Positions 1 to 5,334 of a stretch of DNA of 5,334 nucleotides are shown piece by piece. How positions within the stretch are numbered: position 1 is the stretch's first letter; every line of letters begins with the position of its first letter. Origin of the DNA: TC-15 sp034437275. GTDB lineage: Bacteria > Chloroflexota > Anaerolineae > Aggregatilineales > Aggregatilineaceae. A program made the translations under genes and the position numbers. The stretch spans positions 1 through 5,334 of the forward strand of contig DAOTUD010000103.1 of the NCBI GenBank assembly GCA_034437275.1. The letters run 5' to 3'. The notes under the pieces were generated by a model. It was given only the letters and a program-made list of their open reading frames with translations. It was not told the DNA's origin and did no database searches.

Positions 1-6
1 GCGCTG

Positions 7-56
7 TGACTCCCCCTCGCCCCACTGGGTGGGAGAGGGGGCCGGGGGGTGAGGGG
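7..56. repeat. Dispersed G/C-rich palindromic repeat, copy A (imperfect)
   Basis: This 50-base element matches 4390-4438 in the same orientation, with four substitutions and one indel by my alignment. Its core is an inverted repeat: CCCCCTC (12-18) faces GAGGGGG (35-41). Relative to copy B an extra C (20-23) and an A at 34 break the stem, so this copy looks decayed. The conserved right flank CCGGGG(G/A)GTGAG lies outside the palindrome, so the repeat unit is larger than the hairpin. No transposase is nearby; a small non-autonomous dispersed element of the REP/MITE kind is the likeliest class, by inference. Confidence 0.65.
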
Positions 57-73
57 GGGATAGGGGATGAGGG
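31..73 (+). other. G-rich tract with G-quadruplex pattern
   Basis: Six runs of three or more G lie at 31-33, 37-41, 44-49, 53-59, 63-66 and 71-73. Loops are 2 to 4 bases, so the pattern G3+N1-7 is met several times over on the plus strand. It overlaps the right half of repeat copy A and extends past it. It sits about 150-190 bases before the kinase start, on the non-template strand for that gene. Whether it folds or affects expression cannot be told from sequence. Copy B has only three such runs, so the pattern is not fixed in the repeat. Confidence 0.4.
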
Positions 74-145
74 CCAACCGGTGGGCATATATTTCCACCA
101 ACGTGTACTAGAAGCCCAATGGCTTTAGCTTTGGGTAGCTCACAA

Positions 146-175
146 TAGAGCATAGTGCGGAGCGTATTTTAAAAT
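146..175 (+). promoter_or_regulatory. Weak candidate promoter of the histidine kinase gene
   Basis: The stretch before the kinase is more AT-rich than the genes around it. TAAAAT (170-175) matches five of six bases of a sigma-70 type -10 box. The best -35 at an 18-base spacing is TAGAGC (146-151), which is poor. TAAAAT also lies inside the self-complementary ATTTTAAAAT (166-175). A transcript from here would have a leader of about 40 bases. I see no gene in 1-221. Besides the repeat there are only two small hairpins, GGTGG/CCACC (80-99) and AAGCC/GGCTT (112-125), neither followed by a T run. Confidence 0.22.
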
Positions 176-209
176 CCGAAACTCTCCCGCATACACCCAC
201 ACGATTAGC

Positions 210-214
210 AGGAG
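210..214 (+). promoter_or_regulatory. Ribosome binding site of the histidine kinase
   Basis: AGGAG ends seven bases before the ATG at 222. This is a strong Shine-Dalgarno match at good spacing and fixes the start, with two hydrophobic segments following soon after as expected for a membrane-anchored kinase. Confidence 0.8.
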
Positions 215-221
215 TTCATAC

Positions 222-3200
222 ATGAGACTCGCGCGCTCTCGTAAGGAACAAGGTCGCATTGCGCTGGCGGGGGTGGGGCTGGGCATTGTCTTGTGGATCG
301 CGGTGGGGCTGATCCACCTGATCATCACCGGCAAAGCCGATCACATGGCCGTGTGGATACTGCACGGCGCGGTTCTGCTGGAATTACTGTTGTTTATCAT
401 GTTCGGTGTCGGATTCTGGCTGGTGTACTCGCGGCTGAGCCGGGCCGGGAAACACATCGAACGCCTGGCGCACATCGTCGAGCAAAGCCCGGACGCGATG
501 ATGATCGTCGCGGTGGACAGCACGATTGAATACGTCAATCCTCGCTTTTCCGACCTCACCGGCTACACCCCGGATGAAGTGCTGGGCACCCCCTACCGGT
601 TCATGAATTACAGCGACGTGTCCCCCGGCGAAGAATACACCGCGATGTGGCAGCGCGTGGTCCTGGAAGGCGAGTGGCGCAGCGAGTTTCGCAACGTCCG
701 GAAGAACGGCGAGCATTACTGGGAGTCGATCCTGATCGTGCCCCTCAGAGACGATGATGATCGCTCGACGCGATACCTGGTCGTGCGCCAGGACATCACC
801 GCCCACAAGGCGGCCCAGGACGCCGGGCAGCAGCAGCGCGTGCTGGCCGAGGCGCTGCGCGATACGGCGGCGGCCATCAACAGCACGCTGGAACTCGACG
901 AAGTGCTGGAGCGCATCCTGATCAATCTCGACCAGTTGATCCCGCACAGCGGCGCGACGGTGGCGCTGGTCGAAGACGGGACGCTGCGCGTGGTGCGCTG
1001 CTGTGTGCATGTCAGCCCGCAGATGTGCGCCCGGTTGTTGCAGTCCCATTTTGTACTGGATGACCTGCCGCTGCTGCGCCGGATGGTCGAAAGCGGTCAG
1101 CCCCAGTTGATCGACAACATGGACGAGGTGCCCGACGACTTGCGCGCGAACCTGTTGGGCGATATCCAGTCCTACGTCGGCGCGCCGATCCGGCATGGCG
1201 ACGAGGTGATCGGCATCCTGGGCCTGTATGCCAGCGTGCCCCACTATTTTGATGCGGTCCAGGCCGATCTGCTGCAGAGCTTCGCCGACCAGGCCGCCAT
1301 TGCGATCCGCAACGCGCGCCTGTTCAACGCCGAGCGCGAGCAGCGCGCCCTGGCCGAGACGCTGCGCGACACCGCCGCTGTCGTGAACAGTTCGCTGCAA
1401 CTGGAGGATGTGCTCCACCATATCCTGGCCAGCGTGGAGCAGATCGTGCCCCACGACGCGGCCAACATCATGCTGATTGAGGACGACACCGCGCGCCTGG
1501 TCGGCAGCCGGGGCTACGCGGAATATGGGTCGCGAGCAAACCTGAACGATATTGAGTTTCCGATCAGCTCCACCCTCGGTGTGTCGCAGATGATACGGAC
1601 CCAGCAGCCGGTCATTGTCGGCGATACCCGGCAGTCGTCCGCGTGGGTCGATGTGCCGGAGACGCGCTGGGTGCGCGCCTACCTGGGCACGCCGATCATC
1701 AGCCCGCTGGGCAAGGTGATCGGCATCATGAGCCTGGACGCGGCCACGCCGCACGCCTTCACCGCGGCGCACGCCGACCTGCTGCAAACCTTCGCCCACC
1801 AGGCCGCCATCGCGCTGCAAAACGCGCAGCGTTACGACGCGATTCACGGCTATGCGGCCCAACTCGCCGAGCGCGTCACCGACCGCACCGAACAACTGGA
1901 GCGCCAGCAGGCCCAACTGCAGGTCATCCTCGATTCGCTGGGCGAGGGGGTGGCCTTCATCCAGGGCGCGGAAATCCGCTACGTGAACCGCGCCCTGGTG
2001 ACCATGCTCGGCCTGTCGCAGGCGGACATTCTGGGCGACCTGCGCACGTTCGTGCGCAGCTACCTGAACGCGCCCGGCGACTCTGACGCGCGCAACGCGG
2101 AGGTGCAGGCGGCCTTGCAGCACGGCGAGGTGTGGCACAGCGAGGGCCAGGCCCGGCACGCCGGCGGCAGCACCTTCGATGTGGCGCTGACGGTGGCGGG
2201 GGTGTACGGCGAGGCCGGGGAGCGCGTCGGCAGCGTGCTCGTGGTGCGCGACATCAGCCAGGAAAAACAGTTCCAGGAGCAGCGCGACCACTTCCTGACC
2301 TACGCCGCCCACGATTTCCGCACGCCGGTGTCCAACATCAAGACGCGCCTGTATTTGCTGCGCCAGCAGCCCCAGCGCCTGGAGTACCATCTCGACGTGA
2401 TGGACCAGGTGTCCGGGCATCTCGTCAACCTGATCGAAGACCTGCTGGACGTGGTGCGCTTTGGGCGAAAGGTCGTCAAGTTGGAGCGCGAGCATATCCC
2501 GCTGCAAGATGTGATCCAGAATTCGATCGCGCTGGAATCGTCCAACGCGGAGCGGAAGAATGTGAGGTTGGTGTACGAACTGCCGGACGAGCCGGTGATC
2601 GTGGACGCCGACCGCTACCGCATCGGGCAGGTGATCGCCAAGCTGATCAACAACGCCGTCTTCCACTCGCCAGCCGGCAGCTACGTCACGCTGCGCCTGA
2701 CGACGGAGGACGATGTCGCCCAGATTGAAGTCCAGGATTCGGGGCCGGGCATCGACCCGGAACACCAGCCGCGCATCTTCGAGCCGTTCTTCCAGCTTCC
2801 GCAGGGCAGCTCGCAAGGGCTGGGCCTGGGGCTGGCGGTCTCCCGCGAGATCATCGGGCAGCACGGCGGCGATATCGCCTTCGACAGCGAGCCGGGGGCG
2901 GGGGCGGTGTTTACCATCCGGCTGGCGTTGGTCAACGAGCCGCAAGGGGTGAGCATTACCGTCATCAAGAATGACCACACGGGCCGCGAGGTCTGGCGCT
3001 ATGCAGGGCGGGTGCTGGCGCGCGGGGCGACGTGGGTCACGCTGGAGGCGCACTTCAACCGGTCCGACGTCGAGACCGGCTACCACACCTTTCGCCAGGG
3101 GGATCGCTTCGTGGAGTGGTTCTACAGCGACCGCTGGTACAACGTGTTTGCGATGCACGACGTGGACGACGACCGGCTCAAAGGCTGGTACTGCAACATC

Positions 3201-3422
3201 ACGCGCCCGGCGGAGCTGCTGCCGGACGTGATCCGCGCCGACGACCTGGCGCTGGACGTGTTCGTGTCGCCGCAGGGCGACGTCACCGTGCTGGACCGGG
3301 ACGAATTCGCTGCGCTGCCGCTGGATGACGCCACTCGCGCCGGGGCCGAGCGCGGCCTCGCGGCGCTCCAGGCGCGCATCGCTGCCCACCAGCCGCCCTT
3401 CGACGCGCTGGACCGCCGCTGA
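222..3422 (+). CDS. Membrane-anchored PAS/GAF hybrid histidine kinase fused to a C-terminal DUF402 (Ntdp/FomD-like) domain
   Basis: Predicted sensor kinase of 1066 residues. Two membrane helices (about 13-35 and 42-69) are joined by a very short loop, so sensing must be cytoplasmic or in the membrane. Then come PAS1 (about 80-196), a helical linker, GAF1 (about 222-366), the same linker again, GAF2 (about 391-536), a coiled coil (545-570) and PAS2 (about 565-682). The HisKA H-box AAHDFRTP gives phospho-acceptor His697; it reads HDFRTP instead of the common HELRTP. HATPase_c is complete: N-box around Asn811, G1 DSGPGI (839-844), F-box IFEPFF (852-857), G2 GLGLGLAV (866-873). It ends near 904, and from 911 a full DUF402 domain follows in the same frame. 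That order, kinase then nucleotide phosphatase, is not one I know. No response regulator is seen. The ATG has a strong AGGAG site. The stop abuts the stop of the convergent gene. Kinase call is firm; ligands and output are unknown. Confidence 0.93.
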   Translation: MRLARSRKEQGRIALAGVGLGIVLWIAVGLIHLIITGKADHMAVWILHGAVLLELLLFIMFGVGFWLVYSRLSRAGKHIERLAHIVEQSPDAMMIVAVDSTIEYVNPRFSDLTGYTPDEVLGTPYRFMNYSDVSPGEEYTAMWQRVVLEGEWRSEFRNVRKNGEHYWESILIVPLRDDDDRSTRYLVVRQDITAHKAAQDAGQQQRVLAEALRDTAAAINSTLELDEVLERILINLDQLIPHSGATVALVEDGTLRVVRCCVHVSPQMCARLLQSHFVLDDLPLLRRMVESGQPQLIDNMDEVPDDLRANLLGDIQSYVGAPIRHGDEVIGILGLYASVPHYFDAVQADLLQSFADQAAIAIRNARLFNAEREQRALAETLRDTAAVVNSSLQLEDVLHHILASVEQIVPHDAANIMLIEDDTARLVGSRGYAEYGSRANLNDIEFPISSTLGVSQMIRTQQPVIVGDTRQSSAWVDVPETRWVRAYLGTPIISPLGKVIGIMSLDAATPHAFTAAHADLLQTFAHQAAIALQNAQRYDAIHGYAAQLAERVTDRTEQLERQQAQLQVILDSLGEGVAFIQGAEIRYVNRALVTMLGLSQADILGDLRTFVRSYLNAPGDSDARNAEVQAALQHGEVWHSEGQARHAGGSTFDVALTVAGVYGEAGERVGSVLVVRDISQEKQFQEQRDHFLTYAAHDFRTPVSNIKTRLYLLRQQPQRLEYHLDVMDQVSGHLVNLIEDLLDVVRFGRKVVKLEREHIPLQDVIQNSIALESSNAERKNVRLVYELPDEPVIVDADRYRIGQVIAKLINNAVFHSPAGSYVTLRLTTEDDVAQIEVQDSGPGIDPEHQPRIFEPFFQLPQGSSQGLGLGLAVSREIIGQHGGDIAFDSEPGAGAVFTIRLALVNEPQGVSITVIKNDHTGREVWRYAGRVLARGATWVTLEAHFNRSDVETGYHTFRQGDRFVEWFYSDRWYNVFAMHDVDDDRLKGWYCNITRPAELLPDVIRADDLALDVFVSPQGDVTVLDRDEFAALPLDDATRAGAERGLAALQARIAAHQPPFDALDRR
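2949..3422 (+). other. DUF402 / Ntdp-FomD-like nucleotide phosphatase module at the kinase C-terminus
   Basis: Residues 911-1060 of the fusion look like a whole stand-alone DUF402 protein, including its usual N-terminal SITVIKND strand. Family hallmarks are present: FYSDRWYNVF (967-976), GWYCNITRP (988-996), then the acidic group DDLALDVFV (1007-1015) and PQGDVTVLDRDEF (1017-1029). Known members hydrolyse nucleotides or nucleotide-linked intermediates with divalent metal (S. aureus Ntdp, Streptomyces FomD). The intact acidic residues suggest a working enzyme; that is inference. GTG at 2949 (Val910) falls where a separate protein would start. AAGGG directly abuts it, too close for a normal ribosome site, and GAG (2937-2939) is weak. 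Separate translation is therefore possible but not well supported. Confidence 0.85.
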
Positions 3423-4271
3423 TCACTCGAACAGGTCGAAGCCGTCCCACGTGCCGGTGAAGCTGTAGCGCGCCGCATCGATGACCCCGATCACGGTGAT
3501 GGCGAACGTCAGCCCGGCCAGCGCGGGCAGCGCCAGGTCGCGCCACGTGACCAGCGTGTTCTCGCGGCGGGTGACGGTCAGGAACAGCACCGTGCCGATG
3601 ATGCCGAACATCATCACCACCCCCGCGCTGGTCAACAGCCCCACCACATACCGCACCGCCGCCAAGTCGAGCAGCACCAGCCCAATCCCGGCAGCCGCCG
3701 TGCCGAACAGCACACCCAGGTCGCGCCAGCGCTGGACCGGCGCGTGGCGCGGCGGATCATACCACACCGTCGCGTTGAAGACCGGCAGAATGATGGTGAA
3801 CAGCGCCAGCCCGGCAGCCGTGCCGGTGATCAGGCGCAGCGTGTTGTGCGGCGGGTACAGCGGGGTGTAGGCCTCGAACAGGCTGAAATAGCTGTTGAAC
3901 CCGTCAAGCGCGATCGTCGCGGCGGCCAGCAGCATCACCGCCGCGAAGCGCACCTGTGGCCAGCGTGCCGCGCGCAGCCGTCCTCGTGCGGCGTAGTTCC
4001 CCAGCGCGGTCAGCACGCCCAGGTAGATGCCCGTACAGCGCGCGCACAGCGGCAGCGGGCGGTCGTGGATGTGGAAGGTCCGCGCCGGGATGCGGTGACA
4101 CACCGCGTAGCCGACCGCGTCCGCCTTGCCCAGCAGGCCGGCGGGTGTCAGCAGCAGCCACGCCCCGATGATCGCCGCGGCCAGTGCGATCACCAGGCCG
4201 GCGACGATGGGCGAAAAGGCCGGGGCGGCCTGCGGCGCGTAGGTGGCGGTGGTGTGTGGTGTGTCGACCAT
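3423..4271 (-). CDS. DUF2085 family polytopic membrane protein
   Basis: A 282-residue integral membrane protein of unknown function. The diagnostic DUF2085 signature is near the N-terminus: VCHRIPARTFHI (57-68), RPLPLCARCTGIYLG (71-85). It supplies Cys58, His59, His67, Cys76 and Cys79, a CH...CxxC arrangement that could bind metal or be redox active (inference). A later LDGFNSYF (122-129) fits the family's conserved DG motif. Hydrophobic segments lie near 20-42, 104-122, 143-165, 186-204, 208-232 and 247-266, with a further one probably at the CxxC. I chose the ATG at 4271 over an upstream in-frame ATG at 4370: AAAGGGA precedes it by seven bases, and the promoter -10 at 4317-4322 lies downstream of 4370, so the longer form would not be transcribed. 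It is transcribed alone, convergent with the kinase and divergent from the epimerase, so context does not reveal its job. Confidence 0.88.
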   Translation of the reverse strand: MVDTPHTTATYAPQAAPAFSPIVAGLVIALAAAIIGAWLLLTPAGLLGKADAVGYAVCHRIPARTFHIHDRPLPLCARCTGIYLGVLTALGNYAARGRLRAARWPQVRFAAVMLLAAATIALDGFNSYFSLFEAYTPLYPPHNTLRLITGTAAGLALFTIILPVFNATVWYDPPRHAPVQRWRDLGVLFGTAAAGIGLVLLDLAAVRYVVGLLTSAGVVMMFGIIGTVLFLTVTRRENTLVTWRDLALPALAGLTFAITVIGVIDAARYSFTGTWDGFDLFE

Positions 4272-4278
4272 GTGGGTG

Positions 4279-4285
4279 TCCCTTT
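4279..4285 (-). promoter_or_regulatory. Ribosome binding site of the DUF2085 gene
   Basis: On the minus strand AAAGGGA ends seven bases before the ATG whose first base is 4271. It decides the start in favour of the 282-residue form. Confidence 0.7.
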
Positions 4286-4316
4286 GCTGCTGATTGCGCT
4301 GCGTTAACCTGCCCGG

Positions 4317-4336
4317 ATTATAGAATGCGCTATAAT
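4317..4336. promoter_or_regulatory. Perfect 7-bp inverted repeat over the -10 box; possible operator
   Basis: ATTATAG (4317-4323), six bases (AATGCG), then CTATAAT (4330-4336) form an exact dyad. Each arm holds a TATAAT, one on each strand. The minus-strand one has a good -35; the plus-strand one (4331-4336) has none at 16-18 bases, so the second arm is more likely part of a binding site than a second promoter. A repressor here would block RNA polymerase on the DUF2085 gene. The regulator is unknown. Confidence 0.45.
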
Positions 4337-4345
4337 GCGTTACAA
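4317..4345 (-). promoter_or_regulatory. Sigma-70 type promoter of the DUF2085 gene
   Basis: Read on the minus strand, TTGTAA (4345-4340) is followed after exactly 17 bases by a perfect TATAAT (4322-4317). Transcription should start near 4310, giving a leader of about 40 bases before the ATG at 4271. This is the best promoter match in the window. The -10 box is one arm of a perfect dyad (see 4317-4336), which suggests regulation at this point. Confidence 0.7.
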
Positions 4346-4389
4346 GCTCCCTTGTATGCTGAGGTGGCAAGGTGAAAAAATGCGCCCCC

Positions 4390-4438
4390 TGACTCCCCCT
4401 CGCCCACTTGGTGGGCGAGGGGGCCGGGGAGTGAGAGG
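4390..4438. repeat. Dispersed G/C-rich palindromic repeat, copy B (perfect stem)
   Basis: This 49-base element is the intact counterpart of 7-56. CCCCCTCGCCCAC (4395-4407) and its exact complement (4411-4423) form a 13-base-pair stem around the loop TTG. The right flank CCGGGGAGTGAG is shared with copy A. Both copies have the same orientation and both lie upstream of plus-strand genes, at about 125-165 bases. No T run follows on the plus strand, so it is not a standard terminator for that strand. Its role is unknown; its perfect stem suggests recent spread or selection for the structure. Confidence 0.7.
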
Positions 4439-4514
4439 CAGTTACCGGCTGACCATCCGGGGGCGCTTGCCAGCGTTCAGCCCTGGATCAACCTGGCTAA
4501 AGCCTATTTAGGGA

Positions 4515-4543
4515 GGGGGCAAAACCTGGTGTACACCGCCCCC
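4515..4543. promoter_or_regulatory. Nested hairpin and 10-bp palindrome just before the epimerase gene
   Basis: GGGGGC (4515-4520) pairs with GCCCCC (4538-4543). Directly against the right arm, inside the loop, lies the perfect palindrome GGTGTACACC (4528-4537). The structure ends seven bases before the purine-rich ribosome site region (4551-4560). As DNA the palindrome could be an operator. As RNA it could be a leader hairpin affecting translation of the downstream gene. No T run follows, so an intrinsic terminator is unlikely. The upstream half of this gap (4439-4514) shows only weak promoter-like sequence (TATTTA, 4505-4510). Confidence 0.4.
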
Positions 4544-4564
4544 ATGTGACGGAAGCGAGGACGT

Positions 4565-5334
4565 ATGCATATTCTGGTGACGGGTGGCGCGGGATTTTTG
4601 GGCAGCGCATTGGTGCGGCGGCTGGTCGCGTTGGGGCACGATGTGCGCGTGTTGGACGACCTGAGCGCAGGCGATCCGGTCCGCCTGCCGGACGAGGTCA
4701 GCTTCGCGCGCGGGGATGTCAACGATCTGCCGCGCCTGTGGACGCTGCTGCACGGCGTCGAGTGCGTGTATCACCTGGCGGCGCGGGTCAGCGTGCCGGA
4801 GAGCGTGCGCTACCCGCGCGAGTACAACGCGACCAACGTCGGCGGCACGGTCAGCATTCTGGAGGCGATGCGCGATGTCGGGGTCAAGCGGCTGGTGTTC
4901 ACCTCGTCCGGCGCGATCTACGGCAGCCAGCAGCAGCAGCCGGTGCACGAAGCGCTGCCGCCCGATCCGGGTTCGCCGTATGCCGTCAGCAAGCTCTCGG
5001 CGGAGCACTACATCCGCACGGTGGGCCGCCTGTGGGATGTGGAGACGGTCAGCCTGCGCGTGTTCAACGCCTTTGGCCCTGGGCAGCAGCTTCCGGCGGT
5101 GCATTCGCCGGTGGTGACGCAGTTCTTGCGCCAGACGCTCGCGCACGGCTCGCTGGTGGTGCACGGCACGGGCCAGCAAACGCGCGACTTCGTGTACATC
5201 GACGACGTGGTCGCGGCGCTGGTGCGTGCCGCCACCGCGCCCGATGTCGACCAGCGCGTGATCAACGTCGGCAGCGGCGTCGAGACCAGCATCAACGACC
5301 TGGTCCGGCTGGTCGGCATGGTCACCGGTGAGGA
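4565..5334 (+). CDS. NAD-dependent nucleotide-sugar epimerase/dehydratase (extended SDR), 3' end beyond window
   Basis: The first 256 codons of an extended short-chain dehydrogenase/reductase of the GalE-like group; full members are about 310-330 residues, so roughly the last fifth is missing because the window ends. The Rossmann start ILVTGGAGFLG (3-13) carries GxxGxxG at Gly7, Gly10 and Gly13. Asp31-Asp32 at the end of the second strand favour NAD over NADP. HLAARVSVPES (70-80) and NVGGTVSILEA (91-101) are typical. The catalytic set is Ser114/Ser115 in FTSSGAIYG (112-120), with Tyr139 and Lys143 in YAVSK. Later motifs are RVFNAFGPGQ (165-174), RDFVYIDDV (207-215) and NVGSG (234-238). Substrate is probably a UDP- or dTDP-sugar used for envelope or exopolysaccharide synthesis, but the exact reaction cannot be assigned. 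The ATG at 4565 begins the Rossmann strand at once; GAGG (4557-4560) is four bases upstream, rather close. A CAG run codes Gln122-125. Confidence 0.92.
   Translation, partial: MHILVTGGAGFLGSALVRRLVALGHDVRVLDDLSAGDPVRLPDEVSFARGDVNDLPRLWTLLHGVECVYHLAARVSVPESVRYPREYNATNVGGTVSILEAMRDVGVKRLVFTSSGAIYGSQQQQPVHEALPPDPGSPYAVSKLSAEHYIRTVGRLWDVETVSLRVFNAFGPGQQLPAVHSPVVTQFLRQTLAHGSLVVHGTGQQTRDFVYIDDVVAALVRAATAPDVDQRVINVGSGVETSINDLVRLVGMVTGE

Noticed and set aside
384..3389. A 1001-codon open frame on the minus strand, antisense to almost the whole kinase gene
   Set aside because: Its codons lie exactly opposite the kinase codons, so its stops would need sense TTA, CTA or TCA, codons that are rare in GC-rich genes; it ends at the one TTA codon at 384-386. 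The product lacks recognisable domains and is rich in Arg, His and Gln, as such shadows are.
3643..4307. Plus-strand open frames antisense to the DUF2085 gene
   Set aside because: They are low-complexity Arg/Ala/Pro-rich products with no domain; the opposing strand encodes the DUF2085 signature and membrane helices.
4304..4336. Plus-strand promoter TTAACC...TATAAT
   Set aside because: The spacing is 21 bases and no -35-like sequence occurs at 16-18 bases, so the plus-strand TATAAT is better explained as part of the dyad.
4272..4370. A 33-residue N-terminal extension of the DUF2085 protein starting at 4370
   Set aside because: The promoter -10 and -35 boxes (4317-4345) lie inside the extension, and the ATG at 4271 has a good ribosome site.
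4375..4423. Minus-strand intrinsic terminator formed by the repeat B hairpin and the T6 run (complement of 4375-4380)
   Set aside because: The T run is more than ten bases from the stem, and no minus-strand gene upstream is visible for it to terminate.
4546..5331. A long plus-strand frame overlapping the epimerase in another phase
   Set aside because: It is Arg/Ala/Gly-rich with no domain, while the overlapping frame from 4565 carries all SDR motifs.

Overview
The window holds two complete genes and the 5' part of a third in GC-rich DNA, with two non-coding stretches carrying a shared G/C-rich palindromic repeat. Base composition, the stacked PAS/GAF style of the kinase, and 'CCCCCTCGCCC...GGGCGAGGGGG' intergenic repeats suggest a high-GC bacterium, most plausibly Chloroflexota (Anaerolineae-like). 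This placement is an inference; there is no rRNA or marker gene to prove it.

Layout: 1-221 is non-coding, with repeat copy A, a strongly G-rich tract and an AT-rich stretch that may hold a promoter. 222-3422 (+) encodes a 1066-residue membrane-anchored hybrid protein ordered 2 TM - PAS - GAF - GAF - coiled coil - PAS - HisKA - HATPase_c - DUF402. 3423-4271 (-) encodes a 282-residue polytopic DUF2085 membrane protein that meets the kinase gene tail to tail with no intervening base. 4272-4564 is a divergent intergenic region with a near-consensus promoter for the DUF2085 gene, a perfect dyad at its -10, repeat copy B, and a nested hairpin/palindrome just before the next gene. 4565-5334 (+) is the first 256 codons of an extended short-chain dehydrogenase/reductase (nucleotide-sugar epimerase/dehydratase type), cut by the window edge.

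The genes do not form an operon: kinase and DUF2085 converge, DUF2085 and epimerase diverge. No response regulator lies in the window, so the kinase looks orphan here.

The most unusual item is the in-frame joining of a complete histidine kinase to a complete DUF402 (Ntdp/FomD-like nucleotide phosphatase) domain. The junction has almost no linker and lies one G away from a classical GTGA stop/start overlap. It is either a novel signalling enzyme or the result of a one-base slip, and both can be tested. No CRISPR array, tRNA, rRNA, transposase or phage gene was seen.
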